Shown here: one piece after another, positions 8,752 through 17,805 of the stretch
Position numbering within the stretch: the first letter of the stretch is position 1
How the letters are laid out: every line of letters starts with the position of its first letter
Assembly (NCBI RefSeq): GCF_006175945.1
Contig: NZ_VAJL01000001.1
Coordinates: 1,116,001-1,180,000, forward strand
Length of the DNA stretch: 64,000 nucleotides
From: Chryseobacterium mulctrae
GTDB lineage: Bacteria > Bacteroidota > Bacteroidia > Flavobacteriales > Weeksellaceae
Direction: 5' to 3'
Translations under genes and position numbers: made by a program
Notes under the pieces: model-generated
Told to the model about the DNA's origin: nothing
The model's input: the letters and a program-made list of their open reading frames with translations, nothing else
Database searches by the model: none

Positions 8752-9255
8752 TTAAAGATCATATTGATTAGGATGCTTCGCTTTAATATCATCTACAGTT
8801 CCCAAAACCTTATCTTTTAAAGTATCCTGATAAACCTGTAGTTTTTGTGCGATTTCTTCGTTTCCGCTTCCTAATATTTTTGCTGCTAAAATTCCCGCAT
8901 TTAATGCTCCGTTTAATGCAACTGTTGCTACAGGAATTCCGCCCGGCATTTGTAAAATAGATAAAACAGAATCCCAACCGTCAATAGAATTGCTGGAAAG
9001 TATAGGAACTCCGATCACTGGTAAAGTAGTACAGCTTGCAACCATTCCCGGAAGATGGGCAGCTCCGCCAGCTCCGGCTACGATTACCTTCAATCCTCTT
9101 TCTTTGGCTGTTTTTGCGTAATCAAACATTCTTTCCGGAGTTCTGTGAGCAGAAACTACAGTCAGCTCGTAAGGAATGTCTAAACTTTTCAGAAAATTAG
9201 CCGCCAATTCCATAATCGGTAAGTCGCTCTGACTTCCCATAATAATTCCTACCAT
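8752..9255 (-). CDS. purE: 5-(carboxyamino)imidazole ribonucleotide mutase
   Basis: Class I PurE, moving the carboxyl of N5-CAIR to C4 in purine synthesis. Residues 1-20 (MVGIIMGSQSDLPIM) hold the conserved GSxSD loop, followed by VSAHRTPERM and the GAGGAAHLPGM active-site loop. The ATG at 9255 gives 167 residues, the usual length; the longer frame begins with a TTG eight codons earlier and has no support. Its partner purK is in this window but 2 kb away, with three unrelated genes between. Confidence 0.96.
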   Translation of the reverse strand: MVGIIMGSQSDLPIMELAANFLKSLDIPYELTVVSAHRTPERMFDYAKTAKERGLKVIVAGAGGAAHLPGMVASCTTLPVIGVPILSSNSIDGWDSVLSILQMPGGIPVATVALNGALNAGILAAKILGSGNEEIAQKLQVYQDTLKDKVLGTVDDIKAKHPNQYDL

Positions 9256-9345
9256 TTTTTCAATTTTATTAGACCTCAAAGATAAGGATTTTAAAAAAGT
9301 GAATCGTCAATTCTGTAACTTCAAAATTCTGCTGTTCTGTACCCA

Positions 9346-9374
9346 TTTGTTCTGACTCATTATCTCTATATTTG
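9346..9374 (+). promoter_or_regulatory. Promoter of the EamA gene
   Basis: TTTG (9346-9349) and TATATTTG (9367-9374), 17 bp apart, fit the consensus. Because the -7 element overlaps the TTG at 9372, translation probably starts at the TTG at 9393. Confidence 0.65.
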
Positions 9375-9392
9375 CAGACGATTCACTCCATT

Positions 9393-10310
9393 TTGAAAAA
9401 TTATAAACTTACTTTAGCGATTCTCACTGTAGCCATTGTTTGGGGAACTACCTTTTTATCTATTCGTGTGGCTGTAGAAACTATTCCGGCATGGTTTGTT
9501 GCGGGAATCCGTCAGTTTTTAGCAGGAATAATAATGTTGATGATACTTTTGTTCAGAAAAGAATTCAAATGGATTGGCTGGAAAAATCTAGGGTATCAGA
9601 TTATTTTTTCAACGTTAATGCTCGTTATTGCCAACGGAATGACTACCGTGGCCGAAGAAACCGTAACCAGTAGTTTAGCTTCATTAATGAGTGCTTGTTC
9701 GCCTATTGCAGTCTTTTTAGGAAGTGTGGCTTTTGGATTACAAAAATTCAGCTTTAGGGCCTTAATTGGAATTATACTGTGTTTTAGTGGTATTCTTTTT
9801 ATATTTTGGGATGGGCTGAATGATTTATCAAATCCAGATTATTTAATGGGCATTATTTTTCTTTTTGCTGCCATTTTAGGATGGGCATCGGGAACTATTT
9901 TCACCAAAAAATTAAACCTTCAAAGCAAAAATATCACGCTTAATCTTTTTTACCAATTTCTATTTGCGGGAGTTGTACAGCTTTGTTTTGCTTTTCTTTT
10001 TTCAGAAACTTATAATTTCGAAAACTGGAGTATAAAAAGTATTTCGGCAATGCTTTATCTTGCAGTTTTTGGTTCTGTAGCGGCTTTTTTTGCATTTCAT
10101 TATGCTTTAACAAAAATTTCTCCGGTACAGGTTTCAATTTTAGCTTACATTAATACGATTATTTCTATATTTTTAAGCTGGCTGATTTTAGATGAAAAAA
10201 TTTCGGCTAAATTTATCATTGCAGCAGTACTGATTATCGCCGGAGTTTTTATTATTAATTATAATCCGGAACTTTTTAAGAGAAAAAAGATTGAAGAAAA
10301 CTCGATTTAA
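9393..10310 (+). CDS. EamA/DMT-family transporter
   Basis: About 305 residues with ten predicted membrane helices in two five-helix halves, the layout of drug/metabolite exporters of the EamA family. The first half opens with AIVWGTTFLSIRVAVETIP, a typical EamA start; the second half (from about LGWASGTIFTKK) repeats it. No ATG lies near the 5' end. I chose the TTG at 9393 because the promoter ends at 9374; the frame itself is open from 9372. Substrate unknown. Confidence 0.85.
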   Translation: MKNYKLTLAILTVAIVWGTTFLSIRVAVETIPAWFVAGIRQFLAGIIMLMILLFRKEFKWIGWKNLGYQIIFSTLMLVIANGMTTVAEETVTSSLASLMSACSPIAVFLGSVAFGLQKFSFRALIGIILCFSGILFIFWDGLNDLSNPDYLMGIIFLFAAILGWASGTIFTKKLNLQSKNITLNLFYQFLFAGVVQLCFAFLFSETYNFENWSIKSISAMLYLAVFGSVAAFFAFHYALTKISPVQVSILAYINTIISIFLSWLILDEKISAKFIIAAVLIIAGVFIINYNPELFKRKKIEENSI

Positions 10311-10351
10311 ATAGAGAAATAATTAAATTACATTAAGCAAAGTTTTCTTTT

Positions 10352-10915
10352 ATGAAAAGGTTATTATTTTTAGTTCTGCTTATTTTATTCAATTGTAAAG
10401 ATGCGAATCAAAATACTAATAATTTAAAAATCGAAAAACCATATCAGTCACCTAAAATAAAATATGGAAAACAATTTTTTGATTATAACAATTTAGACCA
10501 TTATTATATTGATATAAGTAATAGTACTATTTTAAGTTTATATAATAGTCAAGACAAATCTAAAATCGACAAAATAAAATACGAAGTTATTGCTGGAGAA
10601 ACTCCAAATGATATCACAGACCAAGAGTTTCTAAAATTCATTGAGAAGATTGGTTATTCTAAAAGTGAAGTTGATTCTTCAAAGTTTAAAGCACTAAATA
10701 AAATTTTTATTGAAAAGCCCGAAGAAGATATGGAAGCTAGAGCATGTGCTCCTGTTTACAGAGATATTCTAATTTTTAAAAAGGATAAAAAAGTCAACGG
10801 AATTATGAAAATTTGTTTTGATTGTCATCAATATCGTATTTTCGGAACCAGTGCCAATACTAAAAACTTTGGATCAAATACTGATTATTTCCAACTTAAG
10901 GATCTTTTAAAATAA
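10352..10915 (+). CDS. Predicted lipoprotein of unknown function
   Basis: 187 residues. The N-terminus MKRLLFLVLLILFNC is a lipoprotein signal with Cys15, so the protein should sit in the periplasm or outer membrane. The rest is hydrophilic and Lys/Asp-rich, with a cluster of cysteines (RACAPV near 131 and ICFDCHQY near 154). I recognise no domain. It is 41 bp after the EamA gene and 9 bp before the next small gene, so these may form an operon. Confidence 0.7.
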   Translation: MKRLLFLVLLILFNCKDANQNTNNLKIEKPYQSPKIKYGKQFFDYNNLDHYYIDISNSTILSLYNSQDKSKIDKIKYEVIAGETPNDITDQEFLKFIEKIGYSKSEVDSSKFKALNKIFIEKPEEDMEARACAPVYRDILIFKKDKKVNGIMKICFDCHQYRIFGTSANTKNFGSNTDYFQLKDLLK

Positions 10916-10924
10916 AAAAAATAA

Positions 10925-11278
10925 ATGAAAAAAACACTCATCATCTCCCTATCAGTAATCGTTCTTATTATCTTATCAATTACTATTTATTGGAATCTTC
11001 CGATAGAAATCACAAGAAAATCTGATATTAAAAACGGAAATAAAATCATTGAAAATATTGAGAATTACCGAAAAAATAGTTACAAACTTCCTGAAGTTAA
11101 CGATTGGCAAACTTTAGAACAATTAGGATTACAAAAAGATGATTCTTCAAAACCAGTTTACAATAAGGATGAAGCTGGAAATTACGAATTGATATATGAT
11201 GATGGTTTAGGCGGTCCTTATTTATTATGGAATTCAACAGAGAAAAAATGGACGATTGATCAACCTAAAATTAAATAA
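10925..11278 (+). CDS. Small membrane-anchored protein of unknown function
   Basis: 117 residues: one N-terminal membrane helix (residues 4-24) and a soluble domain of about 90 residues with a region resembling small periplasmic domains (NYRKNSYKLPEVNDWQTLEQLGL and YELIYDDGLGGPYLLW). No family recognised. It follows the lipoprotein gene by 9 bp and ends at a shared terminator. Confidence 0.7.
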   Translation: MKKTLIISLSVIVLIILSITIYWNLPIEITRKSDIKNGNKIIENIENYRKNSYKLPEVNDWQTLEQLGLQKDDSSKPVYNKDEAGNYELIYDDGLGGPYLLWNSTEKKWTIDQPKIK

Positions 11279-11280
11279 AA

Positions 11281-11305
11281 AAAGACTGCCGGAAAGCAGT
11301 CTTTT
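11281..11305. terminator. Bidirectional terminator
   Basis: Perfect 9-bp stem AAAGACTGC (11281-11289) with GCAGTCTTT (11296-11304). A tract on the left and T tract on the right allow termination both ways, for the small gene and for purK. Confidence 0.8.
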
Positions 11306-11323
11306 CAATGTATTTTTAAAATC

Positions 11324-12433
11324 TTAAGCAATTACTCTTACCATTGCTTTCACCTGTATCAACTTTTCCATCAATTCTTCTCTTGATTCTGCCAAAACAT
11401 TGATGTGTCCCATTTTTCTTCCGGGTTTGGTTTCTGTTTTTCCGTAAAGATGAATGTAGGTTTCCGGAAGTTTTAAAACCTCTTCCATTCCTTCATAAAT
11501 TACTTTTCCTGAAAAGCCTTCTGTTCCAACTAAATTCAGCATTCCGCTGTAAATAACGGCATCTGTATCTGCCAAAGGAAGATTTTTTACCACTCGATAC
11601 ATTTGTTCGAATTGCGAATTGGCATTTCCTTCCTGGCTTTGGTGTCCTGAATTGTGAAGTCTTGGGGCCGTTTCATTCACCCAAACTTTTCCTTCTTTAT
11701 CCAAAAATAATTCAATTGCAAAAAGTCCAGGAGAATTTACTGCATTCAGGAATTTTTCAGTAATTGAATCGATTTGATCTTCAATATCTTCACTCAAGAA
11801 AACCGGACAAATATTAAAGTCAAGCAAATTTAGCTTAGGATCAGCAACCATTTCCGTTACAGGGAAAATTTGAGTTTCTCCGTTTTCGTTTTTGGCAACA
11901 ATTATTGAAAGTTCTTTTTCAATATCAATTAATTTTTCAAGAACAGAATCCTGTATCCAGAGATTTTTCATGTCTTCATTCGTACGGATAACCTGAACTC
12001 CTTTTCCGTCATATCCACCTGTATTCATTTTTTGTACGAAAGGAAGCGGCATCTTTATTTCATCTGAACTTCCATCCATAATTTCAAAATCTGGGCTTGG
12101 AATATCATGAGCTTTATAAAACTGCTTTTGAAGAATTTTCTGCTGAATGGTTTTAATAATCTGTGCATTCGGAACCACTTTCACCCCTTGATTTTCAAGT
12201 TCAGCCAAAGCATCTGCATTTACATGTTCAATTTCAATGGTTACTACATCTTTATCTTTTCCGAAGTTTAAAACTGTTTCGTAATCATTGAAACTTCCTT
12301 GTGTAAAATGCGAAATATTATGACAAGGTGCATCTGAAGCCGGATCTAAAGTATAAAATTCATCGTCATACTTCAACGCTTCTTGAATCAACATCCTACC
12401 GAGCTGGCCACCACCCAAAATTCCTATTTTCAT
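11324..12433 (-). CDS. purK: 5-(carboxyamino)imidazole ribonucleotide synthase
   Basis: ATP-grasp enzyme that carboxylates AIR to N5-CAIR, the substrate of PurE. 369 residues. Visible: N-terminal GILGGGQLGRML, the FVQKMNTGGYDGKGVQ glycine-rich ATP loop near residue 130, VNETAPRLHNSGHQSQEG near residue 255 (metal-binding Asn/Glu) and the C-terminal KPGRKMGHINVL. All expected motifs are intact. It stands alone between the terminator at 11281 and a repeat-bearing spacer. Confidence 0.97.
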   Translation of the reverse strand: MKIGILGGGQLGRMLIQEALKYDDEFYTLDPASDAPCHNISHFTQGSFNDYETVLNFGKDKDVVTIEIEHVNADALAELENQGVKVVPNAQIIKTIQQKILQKQFYKAHDIPSPDFEIMDGSSDEIKMPLPFVQKMNTGGYDGKGVQVIRTNEDMKNLWIQDSVLEKLIDIEKELSIIVAKNENGETQIFPVTEMVADPKLNLLDFNICPVFLSEDIEDQIDSITEKFLNAVNSPGLFAIELFLDKEGKVWVNETAPRLHNSGHQSQEGNANSQFEQMYRVVKNLPLADTDAVIYSGMLNLVGTEGFSGKVIYEGMEEVLKLPETYIHLYGKTETKPGRKMGHINVLAESREELMEKLIQVKAMVRVIA

Positions 12434-12480
12434 TTTTACTTTTATTTTTTCTATTAGATTTAATTATTTCTCTAAAAACT

Positions 12481-12560
12481 TTTTAAACGCAAAGTTTGCA
12501 AAGGTTTTATTTAAATACTTTATGTTGTTAAGCTCGCAAAGGCGTTCTACTTAGCAAAGA
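12481..12560. repeat. Decayed AACGCAAAG-type repeat
   Basis: AAACGCAAAG at 12484-12493, then a T-rich stretch and GCTCGCAAAGG and TAGCAAAGA. This is similar in vocabulary and spacing to the inverted repeat at 2105-2266, without a matching right arm. Confidence 0.4.
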
Positions 12561-12571
12561 CATCAAAGTTA

Positions 12572-13123
12572 TTATTGAATTTTATCAATTTTCAAATATC
12601 CTAATCCCATCGGATTTTCCTGATTCTCAGCATCAGATTTAACTAAAACAATTGAATATTTTTCCTTCATTTTTTCGGGAAGAATATCATTGACATTAAA
12701 AATATCATCAATATCAACACCATGTTTGTCATCGATATGACTTACTGCACCTTCAAAACCCATTGTTTTATAAAATTCAGTTTGTTTGGCTTTTTTTACA
12801 ATATCCGCCATCGAAGTTCCAACCATTAAATGTTGTTCATGAAATTCTTCGAAATAACCTTTTTTGTAACCACCCAAATTGATAAAATACAATTGGTTTT
12901 CTGAAGTTTCTTCTCCTTTTTCTACAATCTTCAATTCAAAACCATCAGCAAATTTCACTTCCTGGTAACAGTCTAAATGAATTTTCCCGTCAGCTTCTTT
13001 CCAAAAATCTTTCATATCCTGAACCAAATCCTTCAGATTTTCCGCAATCCCAAAGAAAACATCATGTTGTTCTATATTTCTGCCTTTCGGCGTTGCACCA
13101 AGAATGATATAAAATAACTTCAT
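12572..13123 (-). CDS. DUF1543 domain-containing protein
   Basis: 183 residues from the ATG at 13123; the frame is open further up to 13192, but a promoter element lies at 13141-13148. It starts KLFYIILGATPKGRNIEQHDVFFG, the typical DUF1543 opening, and contains a second related segment (INLGGYKKGYFEEFHEQHLMVG). The function of this family is not known. Predicted cytoplasmic. Divergent from the TauE-like gene. Confidence 0.85.
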   Translation of the reverse strand: MKLFYIILGATPKGRNIEQHDVFFGIAENLKDLVQDMKDFWKEADGKIHLDCYQEVKFADGFELKIVEKGEETSENQLYFINLGGYKKGYFEEFHEQHLMVGTSMADIVKKAKQTEFYKTMGFEGAVSHIDDKHGVDIDDIFNVNDILPEKMKEKYSIVLVKSDAENQENPMGLGYLKIDKIQ

Positions 13124-13140
13124 TTTGAATTTTATTTTTG

Positions 13141-13148
13141 CAAAAATA
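13141..13148 (-). promoter_or_regulatory. -7 element of the DUF1543 gene
   Basis: TATTTTTG on the minus strand, 17 bp before the ATG at 13123. It decides the start. Confidence 0.55.
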
Positions 13149-13174
13149 CGGCAAAAAATAATCTTGAATGAATG

Positions 13175-13206
13175 TTTGCCTGAAAACCGCAATAGTTTTA
13201 TATTTG
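13175..13206 (+). promoter_or_regulatory. Promoter of the TauE/SafE gene
   Basis: TTTG (13175-13178) and TATATTTG (13199-13206), spacer 20 bp. The ATG is only 5 bp after the -7 element, so the mRNA may be nearly leaderless. Confidence 0.65.
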
Positions 13207-13210
13207 TAGC

Positions 13211-14041
13211 ATGTCGGAGATCATTATTCTTTTTCTTGGCGCTATCTCGGCCGGGCTTTTAGGTTCACTCACCGGTTTGGGAGGTGGAGTTATCATTATC
13301 CCTTTATTAACGCTTGGTTTCGGTGTTCCTATGCATTATGCAATTGGTGCTTCATTGATTTCGGTGATCGGAACTTCTTCCGGAGCCGCCGTTGCATTCG
13401 TAAAAGAAGGCTTTACCAATATGAGGATCGGAATGTTTTTGGAGATCGCAACCACTTCAGGAGCAATTGTGGGAGCTTTGGTTTCCGGAATGCTAAATCC
13501 GAATACCATCGGGATCATCTTTGCAAGTATTCTTTTGCTTACAGTTATTTTAAATCTTAAAGGAAAACCCGATCATCAGGAAGCTTTAATTAAAGGAAGC
13601 CTGGAAGATAAACTGAAATTGTACGGAACTTTCCCCGATAAAGGTGTTGTGAAAAACTATGCCGCAAGAAATACCATTCCCGGATTTTTTATGATGATGT
13701 TTGCAGGAGCAATGTCCGGACTTTTAGGAATCGGTTCCGGTGCTTTGAAAGTATTGGCAATGGATAATATGATGAGGTTACCTTTCAAAGTTTCTACAAC
13801 GACAAGTAATTTTATGATTGGTGTAACTGCAGTTGCAAGTTCATTGATTTATTTCCAGAGAGGAGAAATTATTCCGGTAATTGTAGCACCTGTTTTAGTA
13901 GGTGTTGTGGTTGGAAGTTTTATAGGATCTAAAACTTTAATGGTTTCAAAAACAAAAAAACTGAAGACATTTTTCGCAATTGTTATTACGATTCTTTCAG
14001 TTTACATGATGTATAACGGTATTAGAAGCAATTTCTCATGA
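13211..14041 (+). CDS. TauE/SafE-family membrane permease
   Basis: 276 residues with about eight membrane helices arranged as two repeats, each opening with a glycine-rich GLLGSLTGLGGGVIIIPLL or GAMSGLLGIGSGALKV motif, diagnostic of TauE/SafE. Such proteins are linked to export of sulfite, sulfoacetate or related anions. The next gene (DUF1634) overlaps by ATGA and is a frequent partner of this family, suggesting a two-protein transporter. Substrate not determinable. Confidence 0.9.
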   Translation: MSEIIILFLGAISAGLLGSLTGLGGGVIIIPLLTLGFGVPMHYAIGASLISVIGTSSGAAVAFVKEGFTNMRIGMFLEIATTSGAIVGALVSGMLNPNTIGIIFASILLLTVILNLKGKPDHQEALIKGSLEDKLKLYGTFPDKGVVKNYAARNTIPGFFMMMFAGAMSGLLGIGSGALKVLAMDNMMRLPFKVSTTTSNFMIGVTAVASSLIYFQRGEIIPVIVAPVLVGVVVGSFIGSKTLMVSKTKKLKTFFAIVITILSVYMMYNGIRSNFS

Positions 14042-14421
14042 GAAAAGATTTTACAGATGTTGATCTTAACCGTTCTGTTGGAAATCTCCTTCGTTTGGGC
14101 GTTATTTTATCGGTTATCACTTCGCTGATTGGTTTTGTGAAGCTTTTCATGGAAGGTTTTCAAATGCCAAGAAAATACAAGCTTCTCGACATGGGAACTT
14201 CTTCAGAAAAAGTCTGGAGCCATTTTTGGGAAACGCTTTGCAAAGGTGAAGGAATGGCAATTATTCAACTTGGAATTCTGATGCTTATTTTCACGCCTTT
14301 GATGAGAATTATTTTCGCGCTAATCGGTTATCTTAAAGAAAAAGATTATGTTTATGTAATCATTTCTTCAATTGTTTTGGCAATTATGGCGATTAGTTTC
14401 TTTACGGGTTATGCGCATTAA
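14038..14421 (+). CDS. DUF1634 membrane protein
   Basis: 127 residues, three membrane helices (about 17-37, 76-98 and 103-124) with a conserved soluble loop between the first two. Matches DUF1634 by length, topology and pairing with TauE/SafE. The ATG overlaps the TauE stop (ATGA), so translation is coupled. Probably an accessory subunit of the transporter. Confidence 0.85.
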   Translation: MRKDFTDVDLNRSVGNLLRLGVILSVITSLIGFVKLFMEGFQMPRKYKLLDMGTSSEKVWSHFWETLCKGEGMAIIQLGILMLIFTPLMRIIFALIGYLKEKDYVYVIISSIVLAIMAISFFTGYAH

Positions 14422-14452
14422 TTATCATTGATGATTGATCAACGATAATTAA
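14418..14452. terminator. Hairpin between DUF1634 and VOC genes
   Basis: 15-bp stem with one mismatch: TTAATTATC-A-TTGAT (14418-14432) with ATCAA-C-GATAATTAA (14438-14452). It overlaps the DUF1634 stop and abuts the VOC stop. Poor T runs, so termination is only likely. Confidence 0.6.
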
Positions 14453-14453
14453 T

Positions 14454-14831
14454 TTAATTCTCATAAAATTCAAGCGGTAAATCATCTGGATCTTGCGTAA
14501 AGAAAAACTCTTTTCCGGTAAACTCATCGATGCGGATTTCTTCACAGTTTAATCCTTTTTGAATTAATTCTTCGCGTTTTTCATTAACATTTTCCACAGA
14601 GAAAGCTAAATGTCTTAAACCACAAGATTCTGGTCTTGAAGGTCGTTGCGGTGGATTGGGAAAAGAAAAAAGCTCGATAACGTAATGTTCTCCGATGGCT
14701 AAATCTAATTTATAAGATTGTCTTTCTTCTCTATAAACTTCACGGATCATATTTAAACCTAAAATTTCGGTATAAAATTTTTTTGAAACTTCGTAATCTG
14801 AGCAGATAATGGCGATATGATGGATTTTCAT
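14454..14831 (-). CDS. VOC-family protein (glyoxalase-like)
   Basis: 125 residues forming two beta-alpha-beta units of the vicinal oxygen chelate fold. HHIAIICSDYEVSKKFY at the start and CGLRHLAFSVENV near residue 70 provide the metal-binding histidines; LELIDE-type ends appear as YVIELF and LPLEFYE. It resembles the GloA2 group, but glyoxalase I activity is unproven. Follows the NTF2-like gene by 6 bp, probably one operon. Confidence 0.85.
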   Translation of the reverse strand: MKIHHIAIICSDYEVSKKFYTEILGLNMIREVYREERQSYKLDLAIGEHYVIELFSFPNPPQRPSRPESCGLRHLAFSVENVNEKREELIQKGLNCEEIRIDEFTGKEFFFTQDPDDLPLEFYEN

Positions 14832-14837
14832 TTAAAA

Positions 14838-15275
14838 TTATTTATTACAGTTTGTTCTTCTTGTATCGATTAAATATTGAATTTTCCAGACGTTATTTTG
14901 TTTTACCAACTGAAAACTATTGGCTCCGCAATGTGAGAACTTTCCTTTGTAATAGAATTCGTACGGTGTAAAAACACTCGCCAGATTTCCATCAATGTGA
15001 ATCGCTTCAAATTTAATTTTTTCGTCTGCATCATTCTTTGATAACTTAGAAAAAGAAGACAGGAAATTTTGTAGTTTTTCAGTTTTCACTACATCATTTT
15101 TTGTTATCGTCTGTAAAATTGCATTGTCAGCAAAAACAGATTTTATCATGAGTGTATCTGCATTTTTCATTCCTGTAAAAAGCTTTTCTACACTTTCTTT
15201 TATGGCATCATTTTCAGTTTTCTGGGCGAAACAGAACGAACTTAAAAACAACAAAACGATTAAAATTTTTCCCAT
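14838..15275 (-). CDS. Secreted NTF2-like protein
   Basis: 145 residues: a signal peptide (MGKILIVLLFLSSFCFAQ), then a cone-like alpha+beta domain with the NTF2/SnoaL/DUF4440 pattern (helix AIKESVEKLFTGMKNAD, strands FADNAILQTI, and a final VWKIQYLIDTRR). Ligand unknown. First gene of a probable two-gene operon with the VOC protein. Confidence 0.75.
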   Translation of the reverse strand: MGKILIVLLFLSSFCFAQKTENDAIKESVEKLFTGMKNADTLMIKSVFADNAILQTITKNDVVKTEKLQNFLSSFSKLSKNDADEKIKFEAIHIDGNLASVFTPYEFYYKGKFSHCGANSFQLVKQNNVWKIQYLIDTRRTNCNK

Positions 15276-15391
15276 ACTATGAGTTTTAAACTTTAAAATT
15301 AAAAAATATATCGTTCATCATCACTGTTTACATCAAAACTGGCACGAAATTACCTGAAAATATCTTATTTTTATTTTATATCTTAAGAAAT

Positions 15392-16474
15392 ATGTGGGAA
15401 ACTTATCTTGTTCTAAGTGCTTTATTACTGATTTTAACCATATTGCCAAAAATTCCGAGTCCGCATTGGATTTTTCGGTTTCCTGATTTTGGTAAAATTC
15501 AGATCACTTATTTTACAATCATCACTTTTGCTTTAGGATTTATTATTGAAAAGACAGACTATTTCTGGTATCTGCAAGGTCTATTATTGGCAATGATTAT
15601 TTATCACGGAATTACGCTGATTAAATATACTCCGTTTTATAAAGTTAAAAAGCATCCACAAACCGATCAATCTTCAAAGAAATACCACTTCATTTCTGCC
15701 AATGTTTATCAGTTTAATACCGATTTCGAAAAATTTATTAATCTCATCAACAAAAACAAACCGGATATATTTCTAACAATGGAAAGCAACGGCGATTGGG
15801 AAAAAGCGCTGCAGGTTTTAGAAAAAGATTATCCGTACCAACATAAAGTCACACTTGAAAATACCTGCGGAATGCATTTTTATTCTAAAATAAAAGTTGA
15901 AGAATCAAAAACGCATTATTTTGTAGCGGATGATATTCCGAGTATTGAAGCACATTTAAAAACCGAAGATGGTTTTGAATTTGTATTTTTTGGAGTTCAT
16001 CCTCCTCCGCCAAGTCCGACCGAAGAAGAAACTTCAAAAGAAAGAGACGGCGATATTCTCAGTGTTGCCAAAAGAGTCACCAAAATAAAAAAGCCGGTGA
16101 TTGTTGTGGGAGATTTCAATAATGTTGCTTGGTCTAAATCTTCCATTTTATTCAGAAAAACAAGTCATTTGATTGATCCCAGAGTCGGTCATGCTTTTGT
16201 ATCTACTTTCCATGCAAAATACTGGCTTTTCAGATTTCCTATCGATCTGATGTTTCACAGTGAAGATATTTTCATTAAAGATTTAAAAACTTTAGAAAAT
16301 TTCGGTTCAGATCACCTTCCGATTTATTGTGAATTCTTTATCGATCATCACAATGATGATCAGGAAGAACGTATAGAACAAGCAGATTCTGAAGAAATTG
16401 CAGAAGCCGAAGAAATGATCGAAGAAGGAAAAAAAGAAGATGGAGAACGTGATTCAGTCGTTACTGAAGATTAA
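15392..16474 (+). CDS. Endonuclease/exonuclease/phosphatase (EEP) family protein, membrane-anchored
   Basis: 360 residues. Two or three membrane helices occupy residues 1-85. The EEP domain follows: FISANVYQFN, FLTMESNGDW (metal Glu), FFGVHPPPPSP, VVVGDFNNVAWS (catalytic DxN) and GSDHLPIYCEF (catalytic SDH). About 40 acidic residues follow (Glu/Asp-rich tail). The catalytic face is probably periplasmic. Substrate could be a phosphodiester or phospholipid. Confidence 0.88.
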   Translation: MWETYLVLSALLLILTILPKIPSPHWIFRFPDFGKIQITYFTIITFALGFIIEKTDYFWYLQGLLLAMIIYHGITLIKYTPFYKVKKHPQTDQSSKKYHFISANVYQFNTDFEKFINLINKNKPDIFLTMESNGDWEKALQVLEKDYPYQHKVTLENTCGMHFYSKIKVEESKTHYFVADDIPSIEAHLKTEDGFEFVFFGVHPPPPSPTEEETSKERDGDILSVAKRVTKIKKPVIVVGDFNNVAWSKSSILFRKTSHLIDPRVGHAFVSTFHAKYWLFRFPIDLMFHSEDIFIKDLKTLENFGSDHLPIYCEFFIDHHNDDQEERIEQADSEEIAEAEEMIEEGKKEDGERDSVVTED

Positions 16475-16510
16475 AAGTGTAAATTAAGTTTAGCAATTCC
16501 AATGAAATAA

Positions 16511-17206
16511 TTATTCCTGAATAAGAGCTGATTTCTTTTTACTTCTGAGATAAACACTTCCTGTAAACATCACGAAAAGAACACCAACGATGAATCCGCC
16601 GATTACATCTGTAAACCAATGTGCACCCAAATAAATACGCGAAACAGCACCCAAAACAATCATCGCCGAACAGATTGCAGAGATCATTATTTTCCAAGAT
16701 AATTTTAAAATTCCCGATGAAATTGCAATCACGATCAATGTTCCGAAAAAAGCAGTATAAAACAAAACATGACCGCTCGGAAAGCTTTGATAATGCGTTT
16801 CTTCAACAATTCTTACAAAATCTGTCGTAGGTCTCGGACGATCGATAAGCATTTTTAAAACATAACTTACACCGCCTGATAAAAGACATGACAAGACAAA
16901 AAGAGATTCTTTGGTATATTTAAATATCAAGAAAATCAAAGAAAATACAACAACCATAACTGCTGCAACATACACAGTCCCCAACCAACTAAAGCCTTTC
17001 ATTAAAACGTCTAAAATTGCACTTGGCTCTTCCTGCAGTTCCTGAGAAACAAGAAGATCCCAGGATTTTGGAGAAGAATCAACCACATAAAAACTCAAAA
17101 AAAGAAAAACAACGATAAAAAAAATAGAAAAACACAGAAAAAACGTTTTTCTTTTATCTTTGAGATAGGTTGAGAAATCACTCAGAAATTCATTTTTGAA
17201 ACCCAT
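16511..17206 (-). CDS. PAP2-family phosphatase
   Basis: 231 residues, about six membrane helices. All three phosphatase motifs are present: KMLIDRPRP near 109, SFPSGH near 141 and SRIYLGAHWFTD near 187. This fits an undecaprenyl-pyrophosphate or lipid phosphate phosphatase in the inner membrane. Single gene between two convergent or unrelated neighbours; substrate not determinable. Confidence 0.92.
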   Translation of the reverse strand: MGFKNEFLSDFSTYLKDKRKTFFLCFSIFFIVVFLFLSFYVVDSSPKSWDLLVSQELQEEPSAILDVLMKGFSWLGTVYVAAVMVVVFSLIFLIFKYTKESLFVLSCLLSGGVSYVLKMLIDRPRPTTDFVRIVEETHYQSFPSGHVLFYTAFFGTLIVIAISSGILKLSWKIMISAICSAMIVLGAVSRIYLGAHWFTDVIGGFIVGVLFVMFTGSVYLRSKKKSALIQE

Positions 17207-17361
17207 ATTACATCTTAAATTTGAATTGTTTTAATTTAATTATCATTTGGGCTGCAAATTTGATGCAAATTATTTTATAGAAGAAAGATTATCTTTTTTT
17301 AAATTTAAAAAAGATAAATAATTTTCATATCTATAAACCTATAGATTGATTCCAACTGAAT

Positions 17362-17781
17362 ATGAAAAAACAAATCGCAAAAGTTATAGGTTCAGGAATA
17401 CTTGCCAGCTTTTTGGCAGGAACTCTTTTTATGATCGCGTTTTTAATCATAATTGATATGCAAACTCCAGATCATTATGATGATGGCAGACCGAAAATGA
17501 ACTGTTTTGGTGGTTTGCAATACGGAATCGCAATAGGAATTCAAATACTGATAGCTTTTCTTAGTTTACCTGCCTTTTTAATTCTGTTCAAACAAATCAG
17601 AAAAAATAAATACTTTGTATTTCTGGCATTTTTCGCAGGCTATTTACTTTATCTGTCATTAATTTTAACAAGTCTTCCTGAATTTTCAGGCGAGGAATAT
17701 TTTATCATTATTCCTTGGGTTAACTTTTTAGTTTGGTTTTTTTATTATTTTAAGTTGAGAAAGATGATCAACAGCAATTGA
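17362..17781 (+). CDS. Four-helix membrane protein of unknown function
   Basis: 139 residues with four membrane helices (about 12-34, 50-76, 86-106 and 110-132). No family recognised. Convergent with the following minus-strand gene, 24 bp between stops. Confidence 0.65.
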   Translation: MKKQIAKVIGSGILASFLAGTLFMIAFLIIIDMQTPDHYDDGRPKMNCFGGLQYGIAIGIQILIAFLSLPAFLILFKQIRKNKYFVFLAFFAGYLLYLSLILTSLPEFSGEEYFIIIPWVNFLVWFFYYFKLRKMINSN

Positions 17782-17805
17782 TTTTTTAATGAAAAACCTT
17801 CAAAA

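Noticed and set aside
9256..9279. Eight-codon N-terminal extension of PurE
   Set aside because: Starts at a TTG, lacks conservation with PurE, while the ATG at 9255 gives the normal start MVGIIMGS.
13124..13192. Extended N-terminus of the DUF1543 protein
   Set aside because: Overlaps the minus-strand -7 element at 13141-13148; the ATG at 13123 begins the conserved domain.
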